64,000 bases of DNA. Origin: Euglena gracilis (taxonomy: Eukaryota > Euglenida > Euglenophyceae > Euglenales). The position numbers and the translations under genes were made by a program. Positions 30,490 to 41,340 of this stretch are shown piece after piece. Location: assembly GCA_039621445.1 (NCBI GenBank), contig CP154955.1, positions 48,282,086 through 48,346,085 of the forward strand, given 5' to 3'. Under the pieces are notes generated by a model, which had not been told where the DNA came from, ran no database searches, and saw only the letters and a list, made by a program, of their open reading frames with translations. How positions within the stretch are numbered: position 1 is the stretch's first letter; each line of letters begins with the position of its first letter.

Positions 30490-33150
30490 AGCAAAAAGCC
30501 GGGGGTGGGGGGCTGCCCCCCACTTGATTCAACGCCTTATAAAAACTTATTCAAAAATTGGTTCCTGTGGCATCTGATTGTGGAGGATGACATATTACGT
30601 TGTTTTTTTTTGATCGATGCTGGGTCCTTGTTGAGAAATATGGAAAGATAATCCAGGTGTGTCAGATTGGGTCAAAAACATTCAAAATTTCCATACATAA
30701 AAAGGAACCAAAAATGATAATATATAATGTAATTATTTCAAAAATAAAATAAAATAAATAAATTAATAAATATGATTAAAAAGGCAAAATAAACGCAATT
30801 AAAAAAAGGGGGCAACTAATGCCCCTGTCGTTGGAACAAATTGACGTTTCAAATGAAACTCCAGAGAACAGGTTTTCTTCGCCAAGCGACCCCCTGCCCT
30901 GGGTTCCCATGACCTATATGGGCTGCCTGGCCCAGCTGTCATTTTTGCCCTCAAAATTTCAGTGTTTTTGATTTTAATGTTTTATTCTTTTTAATTATCT
31001 ACAGCTGGCACTCTATGCTTGGAATAATTTGCCAAATTCTCGCAAAGAAATATGAATCGCTTTGACAGAAATTCCTGAACATTTTTGACGGGGTTTTTTG
31101 AAAAATTTTGGCATGGTTTTGGAAGAAAATGCCATTTTATTGAAACTGACAGATTGAAACATTGACATAATGCACGAACAGCCCTATCGCACAAAACAAA
31201 ACATCAATGTCTCAAATTCTGTGTGTTTTTTCCCCATAAAATTCTGCCAATGATTTTTGCGAATGCTGTTAAAACTTTGAAATCATTTTTGAAAGCATTT
31301 CAACAGCTCTTTAAACCCCGGGGGGTCTAGCTCAGAGGCTGCAAAATTTGGTCTGGCTGGAGAAAGATGCAGCTGAACCCCCTTCATTGAGGTCAGCGAG
31401 CAAAAACGAACTCCCTGGCATCCCTGCTGAAACATTGGTGTCGGTCAATTTATCTGAAACACATGATGAAAATGTAGGGTCGGTGAGGGGTAGCTGGGGA
31501 AAGGTAAAACACCACTAATGTTCAAGGATTGCATGAAAATCCTTTACAAACCATTATGAGGGGAAAACACTCCTATACCAAACCCCACCTGCCTCGGGTA
31601 ATTTTCTGTCTAAATAACGTTTTTGCATGGGTTAGGGATGAAAATGAACTTCATCATCCCATGGCCTCTTGGTGGGGGGGGCACACCCCCTCCCCTGCCT
31701 TAAATAACAAAATCCCTTCTGTTGGCAACTCACTTGGGAGCAAAGTCCTTTGTGGTCATTTTGGCAAGGTTGTGATCAAGCACCTGTGGTCATCCAGAGT
31801 CCGAGACCCAATCACGCCCAATCACACCCATTCACGTCCAGACATGCCAACAGAAATATCAGTCATCCCAACTTTAAACAAAATTCTTTGGCCATTTCTG
31901 CCCACTTCCGGCTGTTATTGGTCACTTTTGTTCGGTTGCTTTCTGGTCACTTTGGGCTATTTTTGGGCCATTCTTGGCCACTTCTAACCTTCTTTGCCCA
32001 TTTTTGCGCTCTTTAGGCTGCCTCTGCTGCTCTTTGGCAACTTTTAGGCCACTTTTGGGCTAGCATGGCCGCTTTTTTGCTGCTTTTTTGATTGCTTTTG
32101 TCCACCTGGCCAATTCTGCAACGTTTTGCTGCTTTTGACTGTTTTTGCTGCTATGGATTGTTTTGGCCACTTTTTGCTGCTTTGGCACTCTTTTTCCTGC
32201 TTTGAACCACCTTGGCCACTTTTTGCCACTTATGCCTATGCTCAGCTTGCTTACACTTACGCCTAAGCAGTCACTTATGCAAACTTTTGGTCACTTTGTG
32301 CTGCTTTCAACTTCAAAAACAGGAAAAAATGGTCCAAAAAGTTGGCCGAAAGTGGTACAAAGGTGGTCAAAAGTACCTTCACCCCCCTCAAATGCCCCCC
32401 CCCCCCTCAGAGCGGCCAAATTTGTTTTGGCAAATTTGGTTCACCCCCCTTAAAATGGCCATTATCTATTGTTGCCAAAAGCGCCGAAGCCCAAAAAAAT
32501 TGACCCCCCTCCAAAATGTCCCCTCCCCCAGAGTGGCCGTTTGGGGTTCCGCAGTGCCTGGAGGGCAGGGCGGTCCCTGAGCAAAAAAAAAAATCTCGTC
32601 CCCATACACTTCAACCAAAAAAAATAAGGAAAAGGGGATTTTGGCTGGAGAAAATTTTTTTGAAATTTTTTTTGAAAAATGAACCCAAAATACATGGTTT
32701 TTTGATGGAAAATCACATTTTTTCCAAAAAAAACTCCAAAATTTTAGGGTTGAAAATTGTTAGTTTTTAGGAGGGGGTCAAAAAAATGCAGGTCAAAAAA
32801 ATGGGACCAAATTTTGGAACATTCAAATTTTACTGACTTTTTTTTGGAAATTTTTTGGGTTTTCAGTGGCATTTTGCTTCCGAAATATCTCAAAGTCAAA
32901 ATTTTGAGAAATGTTGAAATTTTAGAAGGTGTGAAAAAAAATGGGGTTTGGGGGGGTTTGGGGCAACATTTTGGGCAGCATTTTCACAAATTTCGGGAAA
33001 ACGGGGGATTTGGGCTGAAAATTTTTGAAAATTTTTGAAAAATGAACAAAAAATACCGGGGGGGGGGGAATTAGGGCTAGATAAAATTAGAACTGACAAA
33101 ATTGGAAACCAAAAAATTGGTGATTTTTTGATGGAAAACCACATTTTTTC
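30490..33150. other. No gene seen
   Basis: 30,640-30,810 is very A/T-rich (AAATAAAATAAATAAATT). 31,890-32,360 is a degenerate repeat of TTGGCCACTTTTTGCTGC type. 32,460-33,150 is A/T-run-rich with C/G runs. Frames up to about 150 codons occur but look like translated repeats. Confidence 0.5.
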
Positions 33151-33170
33151 ACAAAAAAATCTCAAAGGTT

Positions 33171-33839
33171 TCAGGGTTCTTTTCTTTTTCGACACCTTTT
33201 CTGAAACAGTACTGTGTTACAAGGAGTCAAAATTTGGCACCTGAAATACCCGGGATGTGTCGGAGAGTCTGTTTTCTGGTTATTCTCCACCATTTTTCCC
33301 TTGAAAAGCGTAAAACACACCAGTTTTTGTGCATAATTTGTGGGAGTGAGTCCCACAGCTTTCATGCAACCAATCCAGTGGTAAAATTTCAACAGGTACC
33401 CTTAGTGGCTTCTGAATGGGTTCAACCCAAATGACAACACCGTCTCCTCTGGCACATGCATTATGGTGCCGGTTTTTGGTCCATTGACAGGTCCCACGAA
33501 AGTTGGAGATAGAGGATCTCCTGAAGGTGGGTGCACAGCTACCCGATAATGGTACACGTCCACCGGCACCGTTTTTAGGATCCCAAGGGCCCTGCCACTG
33601 GCCTGCGGCCTGGGCTCCGGTGCTGCAGCCACATCAGCTGCTGATGCTTCAGCACCCACCAGACCGGAATTGACCTCCTCGGTGCAACAACGCCCAGTTT
33701 CAGCGGCCACGTTATTCCCCGCAACCGGGGCGTGAGACTGGGGGGACAACGTGGTGCCAGTGCATGGCAACCGGCATCCGAAGAGAGGTAGCCCTGAAAC
33801 ACCTGTCATTTTAGGTGCAAGGAAGTTTTGGAGGGCCAA
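33171..33839 (-). pseudogene. Unidentified repeat-borne protein, copy A (collinear)
   Basis: A minus-strand frame of about 220 codons, interrupted by one TAA at 33,402-33,404, reads GLVGAEASAADVA, SGRALGI, VPVDVYHYRVAVHPPSGDP, LSPTFVGPVNG, then after the stop YHWIGCMKAVGLTP and YFRCQILTPCNTVLFQKRC. Copy B at 36.97-37.59 kb keeps the same residues with mainly conservative changes (VPVEVYRYWVAMHAPSGDP), so the sequence was under protein selection. Cys residues in the second half might bind metal. No family was recognised. The first and second halves are in the same frame here, which suggests copy A has the original order. Confidence 0.6.
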
Positions 33840-34295
33840 ATGAAGTCGCTTTTTTACCCCTCCATTGGTGGTTCATTTGCGCATTGTGCGCGTCACGTTG
33901 TTTGTGGGCGCAAATGCGCAAATGAACCAGGGGTAAATTGCGCAATTTTTTTCATGATGTTCATTTGCGCATTTGCGCCCACAAACAACGTGATTCGCGC
34001 AAATGCGCAAATGAACTACATCTGCTGCTGGTGTTTGACAGCTGTGTTTCTGTCACACACTTCTTCTTTATGTTTATGGGCGCAAATGCGCGCACAAACA
34101 AAAATATGTTGATGGGCTCAAATGCGCGCATAAAAATGTTTTTGTTCGTGCGCGCATTTGCGCCCATAAGCTTGGGCCGTCGACAAATGCTGTGACAAAC
34201 CAACCAAAATATGTTTCTGGACGGCCCTCTGGTTCGCGTCGTCACGGCCCCTTTGTCACGCCGTTTATCGACGGTGTCAGTCCTTGGGTGCCAAA

Positions 34296-34411
34296 GCCCA
34301 ACCCTTGAAGGACAAAATTGTGTTTATTTGTGCAAATGCGCGCACCAACGTAATTATGTTGGTGCGCGCATTTGTGCAAATAAACACAACTTTGTCCTTC
34401 AAGGGTTGGGC
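34296..34411. repeat. 116-bp near-perfect palindrome
   Basis: Arms of about 57 bp with four mismatches: GCCCAACCCTTGAAGGACAA, then TTTATTTGTGCAAATGCGCG, centre CACCAACGTAATTATGTTGG. The equivalent in copy B (38,050-38,166) has changed arms but is still a palindrome, so pairing rather than sequence is kept. Confidence 0.9.
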
Positions 34412-35013
34412 GCCTTCTGCTGGGTTCTTTGTCACAAAACGCGGATCCCGGGTATAAGCCGGGTGTGAGACACCCATCCCCCTCATTCCCTGTGGACCCT
34501 ATTTCTTCCCCTCTGCGCATCCCTTGCCAAATACCCCGCACTCACCTTCCTTACCCTGTGTTCTTCCCGCCAGCTCGGTCACACCGCACCCACACCCCCC
34601 GGCACTTACTCCGCGCACTTTAACAAACAACCCAAAAACACCACACCAAGTCACCGCAAGCAAAGAAGTCCGGCAAAAACCCAGGACGCACACCGCCCGG
34701 AGCTCGGGGACAGCCGGGAAAACAGCCGAAAAATGCAACAAGGGCAACAAAGGTCCCATTCCTGTGCCTCTTTTTTTTGCGTTTTTTCTCACTTCCGGGG
34801 GGGGGGGAGGGCAGGTCCCAGGGGTTTCGATGTGCAACGTCCATTTTCGGACCCCCAAAAACACCATTTTTGACCAAAGTCCCAGGGGTCACACCGCCAA
34901 AAACCAAAAGTTGCTCATTTTTTGCACTCTCTTGTCACCGTGCTTTCAAACCCCCCAGAGCCACACAGCCGAAGTGAAAAATTTCAGAAATTTGCGCAAA
35001 TGCGCAAATCAAC

Positions 35014-35291
35014 CAGGGGTTTTTTTAAGACCGGGGGGGAGGGGGGGGGGGCCCGCCACCCACCCACCGCCTGGGCCCCCCGGGGGGGGGGGTCCCGGGG
35101 GACCCACAAAAAAAATAGCCGAAAAATCGCGAAAAGTGCTAAAAATAGCACTTTTTCGGCGCCTTCTGCGCCGAAAAGTATATCCCACCCCCCCCTCCGG
35201 GGGTACCCCCCCCCCGGGGGGGCTCGGCCGGACCCACCCACCCTCCCCCCCCCCTCCCCCCCGGGGGGTCCACGACTAAAAAAACCCCCTG
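35014..35291. mobile_element. hAT-type MITE, family H, copy 2
   Basis: 278 bp, ends CAGGGGTTTTTTTAAGACC and GGTCCACGACTAAAAAAACC then CCCTG. Perfect 8-bp duplication AAATCAAC at 35,006-35,013 and 35,292-35,299. The paralogous site in copy B (about 38,772-38,790) has a single CAAATCAAA and no element, a natural empty site. Confidence 0.95.
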
Positions 35292-35308
35292 AAATCAACA
35301 TAAAAATG

Positions 35309-35468
35309 CTTAAGTGCGAATCCGGCCGCCTAAGTGGCAAAAACAACCAAAAGTGGTCTGAAGCAGCCAAAAATAAACACAAAAGTGGCCAAAAGGGACA
35401 AAAAAATGGCCAAAAGGGCCAAAAATAGCCAGCCACGCCCACTTAGGCGGCCTAATTCGCACTTAAGC
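35309..35468. mobile_element. MITE-like repeat with GCTTAAGTGCGAA ends
   Basis: Inverted ends GCTTAAGTGCGAATCCGGCC and GGCCTAATTCGCACTTAAGC (about 30 bp). The inside is a degenerate tandem of AAAAGTGGCCAAAAGGGAC. A single left end recurs at 38,788-38,816 in copy B, followed by unrelated sequence. Confidence 0.75.
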
Positions 35469-35784
35469 TTTTTTCCTTTGGATGCGCGCAATTGCGCAAA
35501 TGTACCATTTTTTTGTAACCCCTGGGACCCTGTACCCTGACACCCAGAACACGATTTAAGAACCGTTACACCCATCTATTGGAGGGGATTAACTCCCAGT
35601 GGTCTGGTGTGCATGCTGCTTACCGGGTGACGTTAATAGGGCTGGGGGTGAGACTGGTGCTGTTGTACATCAAACGGGAGAGAGGCACACACCCCTTGTG
35701 ACGACACTTGGAAACGGTGCTGACGTGCTGGCTGAACTGGCTTGGACACTGCCGCCACCGGTGAGAACACACGGGGCCTCATTA

Positions 35785-36195
35785 CCCCCCCCCCCCTAGT
35801 CGTATGACCGGGTTCCTGCAACCTGTGACCGGGGGGGGTGGTCATAACACCCCCCTAACCTGCAACCTGTGACCGGGGGGTGGTCATAGATGAGGGGGCG
35901 GTCGTAGGTGTGTGTGAAAACTGTCCCAAAATGGCATTTTTTACCCCCCCAAAATGTCCCATTTTTCAAAAATCCGGCGCTTCGCGCCGGCAGGGGGGAC
36001 CTTATTTTGGGGGGGTCCATTTCATGGATTTTTGCTCGGACCGGCCAGGGGGGGGACTTATTTTGGGGGGTTAAATTTTTTCGCAACCTGCAACCTGTGA
36101 CCGGGGGGGGTGGTCATAACACCCCCATGACCTGCAACCTGTGACCGGGGGGTGGTCATAGATGAGGGGTGGTCGTACGACTAGGGGGGGGGGGG
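35785..36195. mobile_element. TA-flanked MITE with C12/G12 tips
   Basis: 411 bp, ends C12 then TAGTCGTATGACC, and GGTCGTACGACTA then G12, flanked by TA (35,783-35,784; 36,196-36,197). Subterminal CAACCTGTGACCGGGGGG is repeated four times, and the centre has CGGCGCTTCGCGCCGG. Non-coding. Confidence 0.85.
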
Positions 36196-36239
36196 TAGAT
36201 CACACCACCACAGACACACAGACTATGTCAGGCCCGTCA

Positions 36240-36700
36240 CGCAATTGATGTGTGTTTATGCGCGCAATTGCGCAAATAAAAACAATTGTGTTTGTGGGCG
36301 CATTTGCGCAAATAAAACGTACACCGATGATGATAAAATGACGTGTTGGTGGGCGCAAATGCGTGCACCAAAAAATTTGTTGGTGCGCGCATTTGCGCAA
36401 ATGCGCGCACCAACAAAATTATGTTTATTTGCGCAAATGCGCCCACCAACATGTATTTTTACTTTCCATGTTAAAAGACACCAATGAAGACCATGACCCT
36501 ACGAGGTTTAAAAACGTGATGGACGTGTTGGTGCGCGCATTTGCGCAAATAAACACAATTACGTTTGTGCGCGCATTTGCGCAAATGCGCGCACAAACAT
36601 TTAATAAACCGCTTCAAAATGATGTGTTTGTAGGAGCCTTAGAGCACACAGACAAAGTTGTGTTTATTTGCGCAAATGCGCGCATCAAAACACATCAGTT
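36240..36700. repeat. Cluster of GCGCAAATGCGC hairpins
   Basis: Repeated TTTGCGCAAATAAACACAAT and its inverse, GTTGGTGCGCGCATTTGCGC, alternate with unique spacers. At least eight copies in both orientations, at about 36,258, 36,296, 36,350, 36,383, 36,430, 36,532, 36,570 and 36,665. Neighbouring inverted copies form hairpins with 25-30-bp stems. Confidence 0.85.
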
Positions 36701-36964
36701 GTGCGATACCATCTCCTCCTCCGTGACAGCTGGCGAACGCGATTCCTCACGCCAACCAATGATTTGCGCCACGATTACGTGGTGATGAAATTTGTGGTGA
36801 GAGGTGGTGTGGAGTGTTCACTGGAACACGGCATGTGACTGGCCAAAATTTGCCTGTTTTACGTGTGTACATTTGCACTGCTGTTGCCAGGCCCACACGA
36901 CCTGTTGTTTTGGCGTCATCCGTTTGGCGGTTAAACGTCATGAATTAATGAAATGAAAACGACC

Positions 36965-37175
36965 TGTGACTGCTCGGCACCTTTTCTGCAACAGGACTGC
37001 GTTACAAGAAGACAAAATTTGGCACCTGAAATGCCCGGGACGTGTCCGGCCGGAGTCCGTTTTTACGGTTTTTCTTTGCCACCTTTCCCTTGAAAAACGT
37101 AAAAAACACCGGTTTTTTGTGCATAATTTGGGGGGAGTGGGTCCCACCGCTTTGATGCACCCAATGCAGGGGTAA
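36965..37175 (-). pseudogene. Unidentified repeat-borne protein, C-terminal part, copy B
   Basis: Minus strand reads YPCIGCIKAVGPTPPKLC, then HFRCQILSSCNAVLLQKRC, matching the second half of copy A (33,171-33,392). Its upstream half is missing in this orientation because the adjacent segment is inverted. Confidence 0.6.
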
Positions 37176-37592
37176 AGGTTCAACAATTCCTTGCATCCAA
37201 AGGAACGGGTGCTTGAGGGCTACCTCTCTTCGGCTGCCGGTTGCCATGCACTGGCACCATGTCATACCCCCAGTCTTACACCCCGGTCGCTGTGGTGGGT
37301 GTCGTTGCACCGGGGAAGTGGATGCTGACCTGGTGGGTGCTGAAGCATCAGCAGCTGATGGGGCTTTAACAGCGCCGCAGGTCAGCGGCAGGGCCCTTGG
37401 GACCCAAAAATGGTGCCGGTGGAGGTGTACCGTTACTGGGTGGCTATGCACGCACCTTCTGGAGATCCTATGTCTCCATCTTTTGTGGGACCTGTCAATG
37501 GTAAAAAAACGGCACCATATAGCGGAGGAGACGGTGTGGTCATTTGCTTTCAACCCATTCAGAAGCCGCTAAGGGTAGTTGCAGGAGAGGCA
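37176..37592 (+). pseudogene. Unidentified repeat-borne protein, inverted N-terminal part, copy B
   Basis: Plus strand reads DLVGAEASAADGALTAPQ, SGRALGTQK, VPVEVYRYWVAMHAPSGDP and MSPSFVGPVNGKKT, the same protein as copy A but on the other strand. Minor frame changes interrupt it (between GTQK and VPVEV). Function unknown. Confidence 0.6.
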
Positions 37593-38977
37593 AATGCAAT
37601 TGTTTTCTACTCCTCCATGAGTTGTTTATTTGCGCATTTGCGCGCATCACGTTGTTTGTGGGCGCAAATGCGCAAATAAACATAGTAAATTGTGCAGTTT
37701 CTGCATACAGTTTATTTGCGCATTTGCGCCCACAAACAACGTGATGCGCGCAAATGCGCAAATAAACCACATCTGCTGTCAGTGTTTGACGGTTGTGTTT
37801 CCGTCACACCGTTCTTATTTGTGTTTATGGGCGCAAATGCGCGCACCAACACAATTATGTTGGTGCGCGCATTTGCGCAAATGCGCGCATAAAACATAAT
37901 TTTTGTTGGTGCGCGCATTTGCGCCCATAAGCTTGCGCCGTTGACAAACAGTGTGACAAACTCACCAACTGGATGGCCCGTCAGTCCGTACCGTCAGGGC
38001 CTCTATGTCACGCAGTTTTTCAACGGCATCAGTTCATGGGTGCCAAAGCCCAATCCCAGAAAGACAAAATTGTGTTTATGCGCGCAATTGCGCGCATCAA
38101 CATAAACATGTTGGTGCGCGCATTTGCGCGCATAAACACAATTTTGTCCTTCCAGTGTTTGGCTTCTCCTGCAGGGTTCTTTGCCACACAACTGGTTCTG
38201 CGCATCCCGGGTACAAGCCGGGTGGGAGACACCCGTTCCCCTTTGTCCCCTTCATTCCCTGCGGACCCCATTTCATCCCCCCTGCGCTTCCCTTGCCAAA
38301 CACCCCGTACTTACCTTCCTTCCTCTGTGTCCTTGTCGCCGGCTCGGTCACACCACACCCACACCCCCCGGCACCTCCTCCCCACGCTTTAACAAACAGC
38401 CCAAAAACACCACACCAAGGCGCCGCAAGCAAAACAGTCCGGCAAACACCCAGGACGCACACCGCCGGCAGCTCGGACACACCCGGGGACACGACCGAAA
38501 GGAGCAACAAGGGCAGTAAAGGTCTCGTTCCTAAGGTGCTTTTTGTGTTTTTTTCCCTTTGGGCCAGCAAGGTCCCGGGGGTTTCAACTTACAAAGTCCA
38601 TTTTGGTACACCCCAAAAACACCATTTTTCGCCAAAGTCCCGGGGGTCTCCCAGCCAAAATCAGAATTTTGCTCAGTTTTTGTGCTCTCTTGTTCACGTG
38701 TTTTCAAACCCCCCTGACCTTTACAGCCAAAACAACGCAGAATCAAAAAAATCGTAAGTTTGTGCAAGTGCGCAAATCAAACGAAAAAAAGCTTAAATGC
38801 GAATTAGGCCGCCTAAGGCCCAGTCATGCCAAGCCATGGAACCCCACCTATGGGGTCCTGAAAGCCAATTATGCGCAGTGATGCCCAGTCATTTTTACAT
38901 AGGTGTTTGTTGTGATTGCAATAATATGCAAGATACAGTCTCGGGTTATGTCACGTGTAAATACCTTTGTTTGTGAA

Positions 38978-39200
38978 CTAAGTCGGCCTATGGCCTCTTG
39001 GCAGGGGCTGCCCCCCCCCCCCCCCGCACCCCGCCTTCTAATCGGTTTTGGGGTGATTTGAACTTGACCCGCTGGTACATTAAAGTGGGTGGTAGTCGGC
39101 TGACTACCCACTCCCCCCCCCGTCTTACCAGCAAATTGCCGACCAAGACTAGTCAGCCGACCAATTGGCGGCCAACTACTACTACCCCCCCCCCCAGTCT
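38978..39200. repeat. GTCGGC-rich C-tipped repeat, copy 1
   Basis: Contains AAGTGGGTGGTAGTCGGCTG, CTACCCACTCCCCCCCC, GACCAAG, GCCGACCAATTGG and CCCCAGTCT. The same order occurs at 52,850-53,060. Repeated internal GTCGGCTGAC-type palindromes. Ends unclear. Confidence 0.7.
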
Positions 39201-39349
39201 GACATCTGGGGCCAATGAAAATAACAGAACAATTTTCTCCTTCTTCATTTTGAAAACCTTTGCTGATTGGCTTCTTGAGCTTCATCTGGCCAAAATTTGG
39301 GGGTGGAGCGGATTATCGAACACCTAAAATTGGCAAAATATGGGTGAAA

Positions 39350-39565
39350 TTACCCAAAGAAAACTACACAGAGGTACAGCAGGAACTGAGCTAATTCAGT
39401 GTAGGCATGTGCTTGCTCATTGCTTTCAAAGACAGAGGAGATGACTCTCCCTCCCCATGTTGTGACAAAGGACTGGTCTTCTTGTTGCCAGATTCCAAAC
39501 CACCAAGCATATCCATGATGGTCAACAGCAGGGTCGCCGGACGCTTGAAGAAACAAGCAATCAAA
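39350..39565 (-). pseudogene. Possible coding fragment, unidentified
   Basis: The minus-strand frame reads SGDPAVDHHGYAWWFGIW, then FVTTWGGRVISSVFESNEQ and AHAYTELAQFLLYL. The Trp/Gly/Asp pattern faintly recalls RNase H-like domains of retroelements (D...GY.WW.G...E...A...L), but it is too short to decide. An equally open frame overlaps it. Confidence 0.3.
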
Positions 39566-39965
39566 AGACTTGAAAAGAACAAAATATGGAAAAAAGATAC
39601 CCCTGACACCTCTCGGTGCCGTGGGACCCCAAATCAGACACTCTGGGGATCGGGATGCTGGAAATTTCAATCTGGTCCCTTTGGCATCAGAAAAAAAAGT
39701 GGCCACGTTGAGGGGTTAAACCAAATTTCGCCAAAACACTTTCGCCACTTTGGGGGGGTGAGGATTTTAAGTGTGGTCAGCCCGACCTCTGGGATCGTCA
39801 TCGCCAATCATCCGCCCGGGGCCCCAACAAGCAACCAAACCAAAATGCCTCAAAAAGGGGGGTCGACCCCAACAGTCCGGGGGGCCAACAAGCGGGGGAG
39901 GGGGGAGGCAATGAGCCAGGGGGGATCGCTGAGCTCTTTTATATGTAGATATGTAGATATATATA

Positions 39966-40172
39966 ATGTGACCCCCCCCTATATGGCACCCCCCAGGGAG
40001 CGTTTTGACCCCCCCCTGACAACAATTAGGGGGGGGGTGACAATCAGGGGTGGGGGTACTCAATTTACCCTACATGGCCATGGGTCCATGGGTACCCCCA
40101 CCCCTAATTGTCGCCCCCCAAGGGGGGGGGGGGCGACAATTAGAGGTGGGTGACATATGGGGGGGGTCACGT
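39966..40172. mobile_element. TA-flanked MITE, family B, copy 1
   Basis: 207 bp, ends ATGTGACCCCCCCC and GGGGGGGGTCACGT, flanked by TA. Interior includes GGGAGCGTTTTGACCCCCC, GGGTCCATGGGTA and CCCCTAATTGTCGCCCCCC. Closely matches 50,694-50,901. It lies in a TA-rich stretch. Confidence 0.9.
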
Positions 40173-40196
40173 TATATATATGTGGATATGTAGATA

Positions 40197-41089
40197 CACC
40201 TAGCGTCCGAAATGTTTGCCCATGGCTGACAAAAATATGTTTGCCCAATCCAGTCAAAATTTTCGCCCAGCGCCCCCAAAAAATTTTGCCCAGAGCTGTC
40301 AAAAATTTTTGCACCGCGCCGCCAAAAATATTTGCACTTGCTCAAAAAATATTTGCCCTCCGTCATTTTATTTTTGCACAATGAAAAAAAAAACCCTTTC
40401 AAATGCACTGGTGCTTGCAGATGAATTCTCAACAACGAATCTAGTGCATTTGTGATGGTCAAGATTTTTCACAACTCCAGAACCAGAAATTGGTGTTTGG
40501 AAATGTCCAAGAACTCCTGTCTTTGATTTTTCTCAATACCACATCTTGGCCTTGGAGTTTTATTGTCCATTTACAACAAATTGTATTCGAAAAACAGCTC
40601 AAAACGGCTTGAAACGAACCAATGTAACGCATTTGTCAAAGGTTGGAATGAAGTGGGACAAATTCTGAGGTCAATCGGCTTTTGCAGCATGACATTTCCA
40701 TTTCAAACCATTCATTTCCGCTTTCTGAACCATTTTGGTCGGATTTGGGCGTCAACAAAATCATTATTCAAGACGCAGCATTTTGGACGGAGACTGCATT
40801 TTAAGACACAGACCTCATGCCTGAAGTCCGGCGTCGTAGACGCAAACCCTGTCCTGAGTCCCTGCACCTAAGACGCGGACTTAAGGGCAAAAGTGCAAAA
40901 CACCCGATCCGTGTGCAAAAATTTTCGGAACGTAGGCAAATATTTTTGAGATAAAATGCCAAACATTTTTGAGATAACGTACGAACAAATTTTTGAAAAG
41001 TGCAAACATTTTTGAGATAAAGTGCAAAAATATTGACCAAAAGTACAAATAAATACGGTGTGGAGTGCAAAAGAATCGGGCGTTAGGTG
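40197..41089. mobile_element. 893-bp element with CACCTARCGYCCGA ends
   Basis: Left end CACCTAGCGTCCGA, right end TCGGGCGTTAGGTG, flanked by TA (40,195-40,196; 41,090-41,091). Both subterminal parts carry tandem TTTGC/GCAAA motifs (AAAAATATTTGCAC on the left, GTGCAAACATTTTTGAGATA on the right). The middle (40,400-40,870) is unique with no recognised gene. Confidence 0.75.
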
Positions 41090-41152
41090 TATATAAATAT
41101 ATATGTAGATATATATATAAACATATATATATATATATACATATGTATATAA
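41090..41152. repeat. (TA)n-rich microsatellite
   Basis: TATATATATATATATACATA and similar, about 60 bp, directly after the 893-bp element. Confidence 0.9.
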
Positions 41153-41340
41153 CCGAAAACGGGGCTCGGACGCAGAGGCAAAGTTATGGGAAGAAATTTG
41201 CGGTACGTTTTGGTGCTCATTTTCGGCTCAAAAACAGGTTTTCCGGGTCCGGTAGGCCAAAAAAAATTGTCTGGGGCAAAAAAAATTTCGACTTTTTTGA
41301 CCCAAACTCTATGGGCTGCGGGCTAAAAACGGGGCGCCGG

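Larger units (their letters stand above)
33170..35310. repeat. ~2.1-kb duplicated unit, copy A
   Basis: Collinear, apart from an inverted middle, with 36,960-38,815. Shared blocks include TTTGGCACCTGAAAT, GTGACAAA, GGTGCCAAAGCCCAA, CCCGGGTA.AAGCCGGGTG, CACACCAAG.C.CCGCAAGC and CAGGACGCACACCGCC. It carries many short hairpins of type GCGCAAATGCGC at matching places. The unit ends near 35,310 around TTAAGTGCGAAT. Its nature (element or segmental duplication) is not clear. Confidence 0.85.
36960..38815. repeat. ~1.9-kb duplicated unit, copy B
   Basis: Counterpart of 33,170-35,310, at a guess 75-85% identical in aligned blocks. Its middle (about 37,175-37,592) is in opposite orientation to copy A while both flanks are collinear. 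It lacks the hAT-type MITE present in copy A at 35,014-35,291. Confidence 0.85.

Noticed and set aside
39350-39565. RNase H domain
   Set aside because: Only a vague residue pattern; kept as an unidentified fragment with low confidence.
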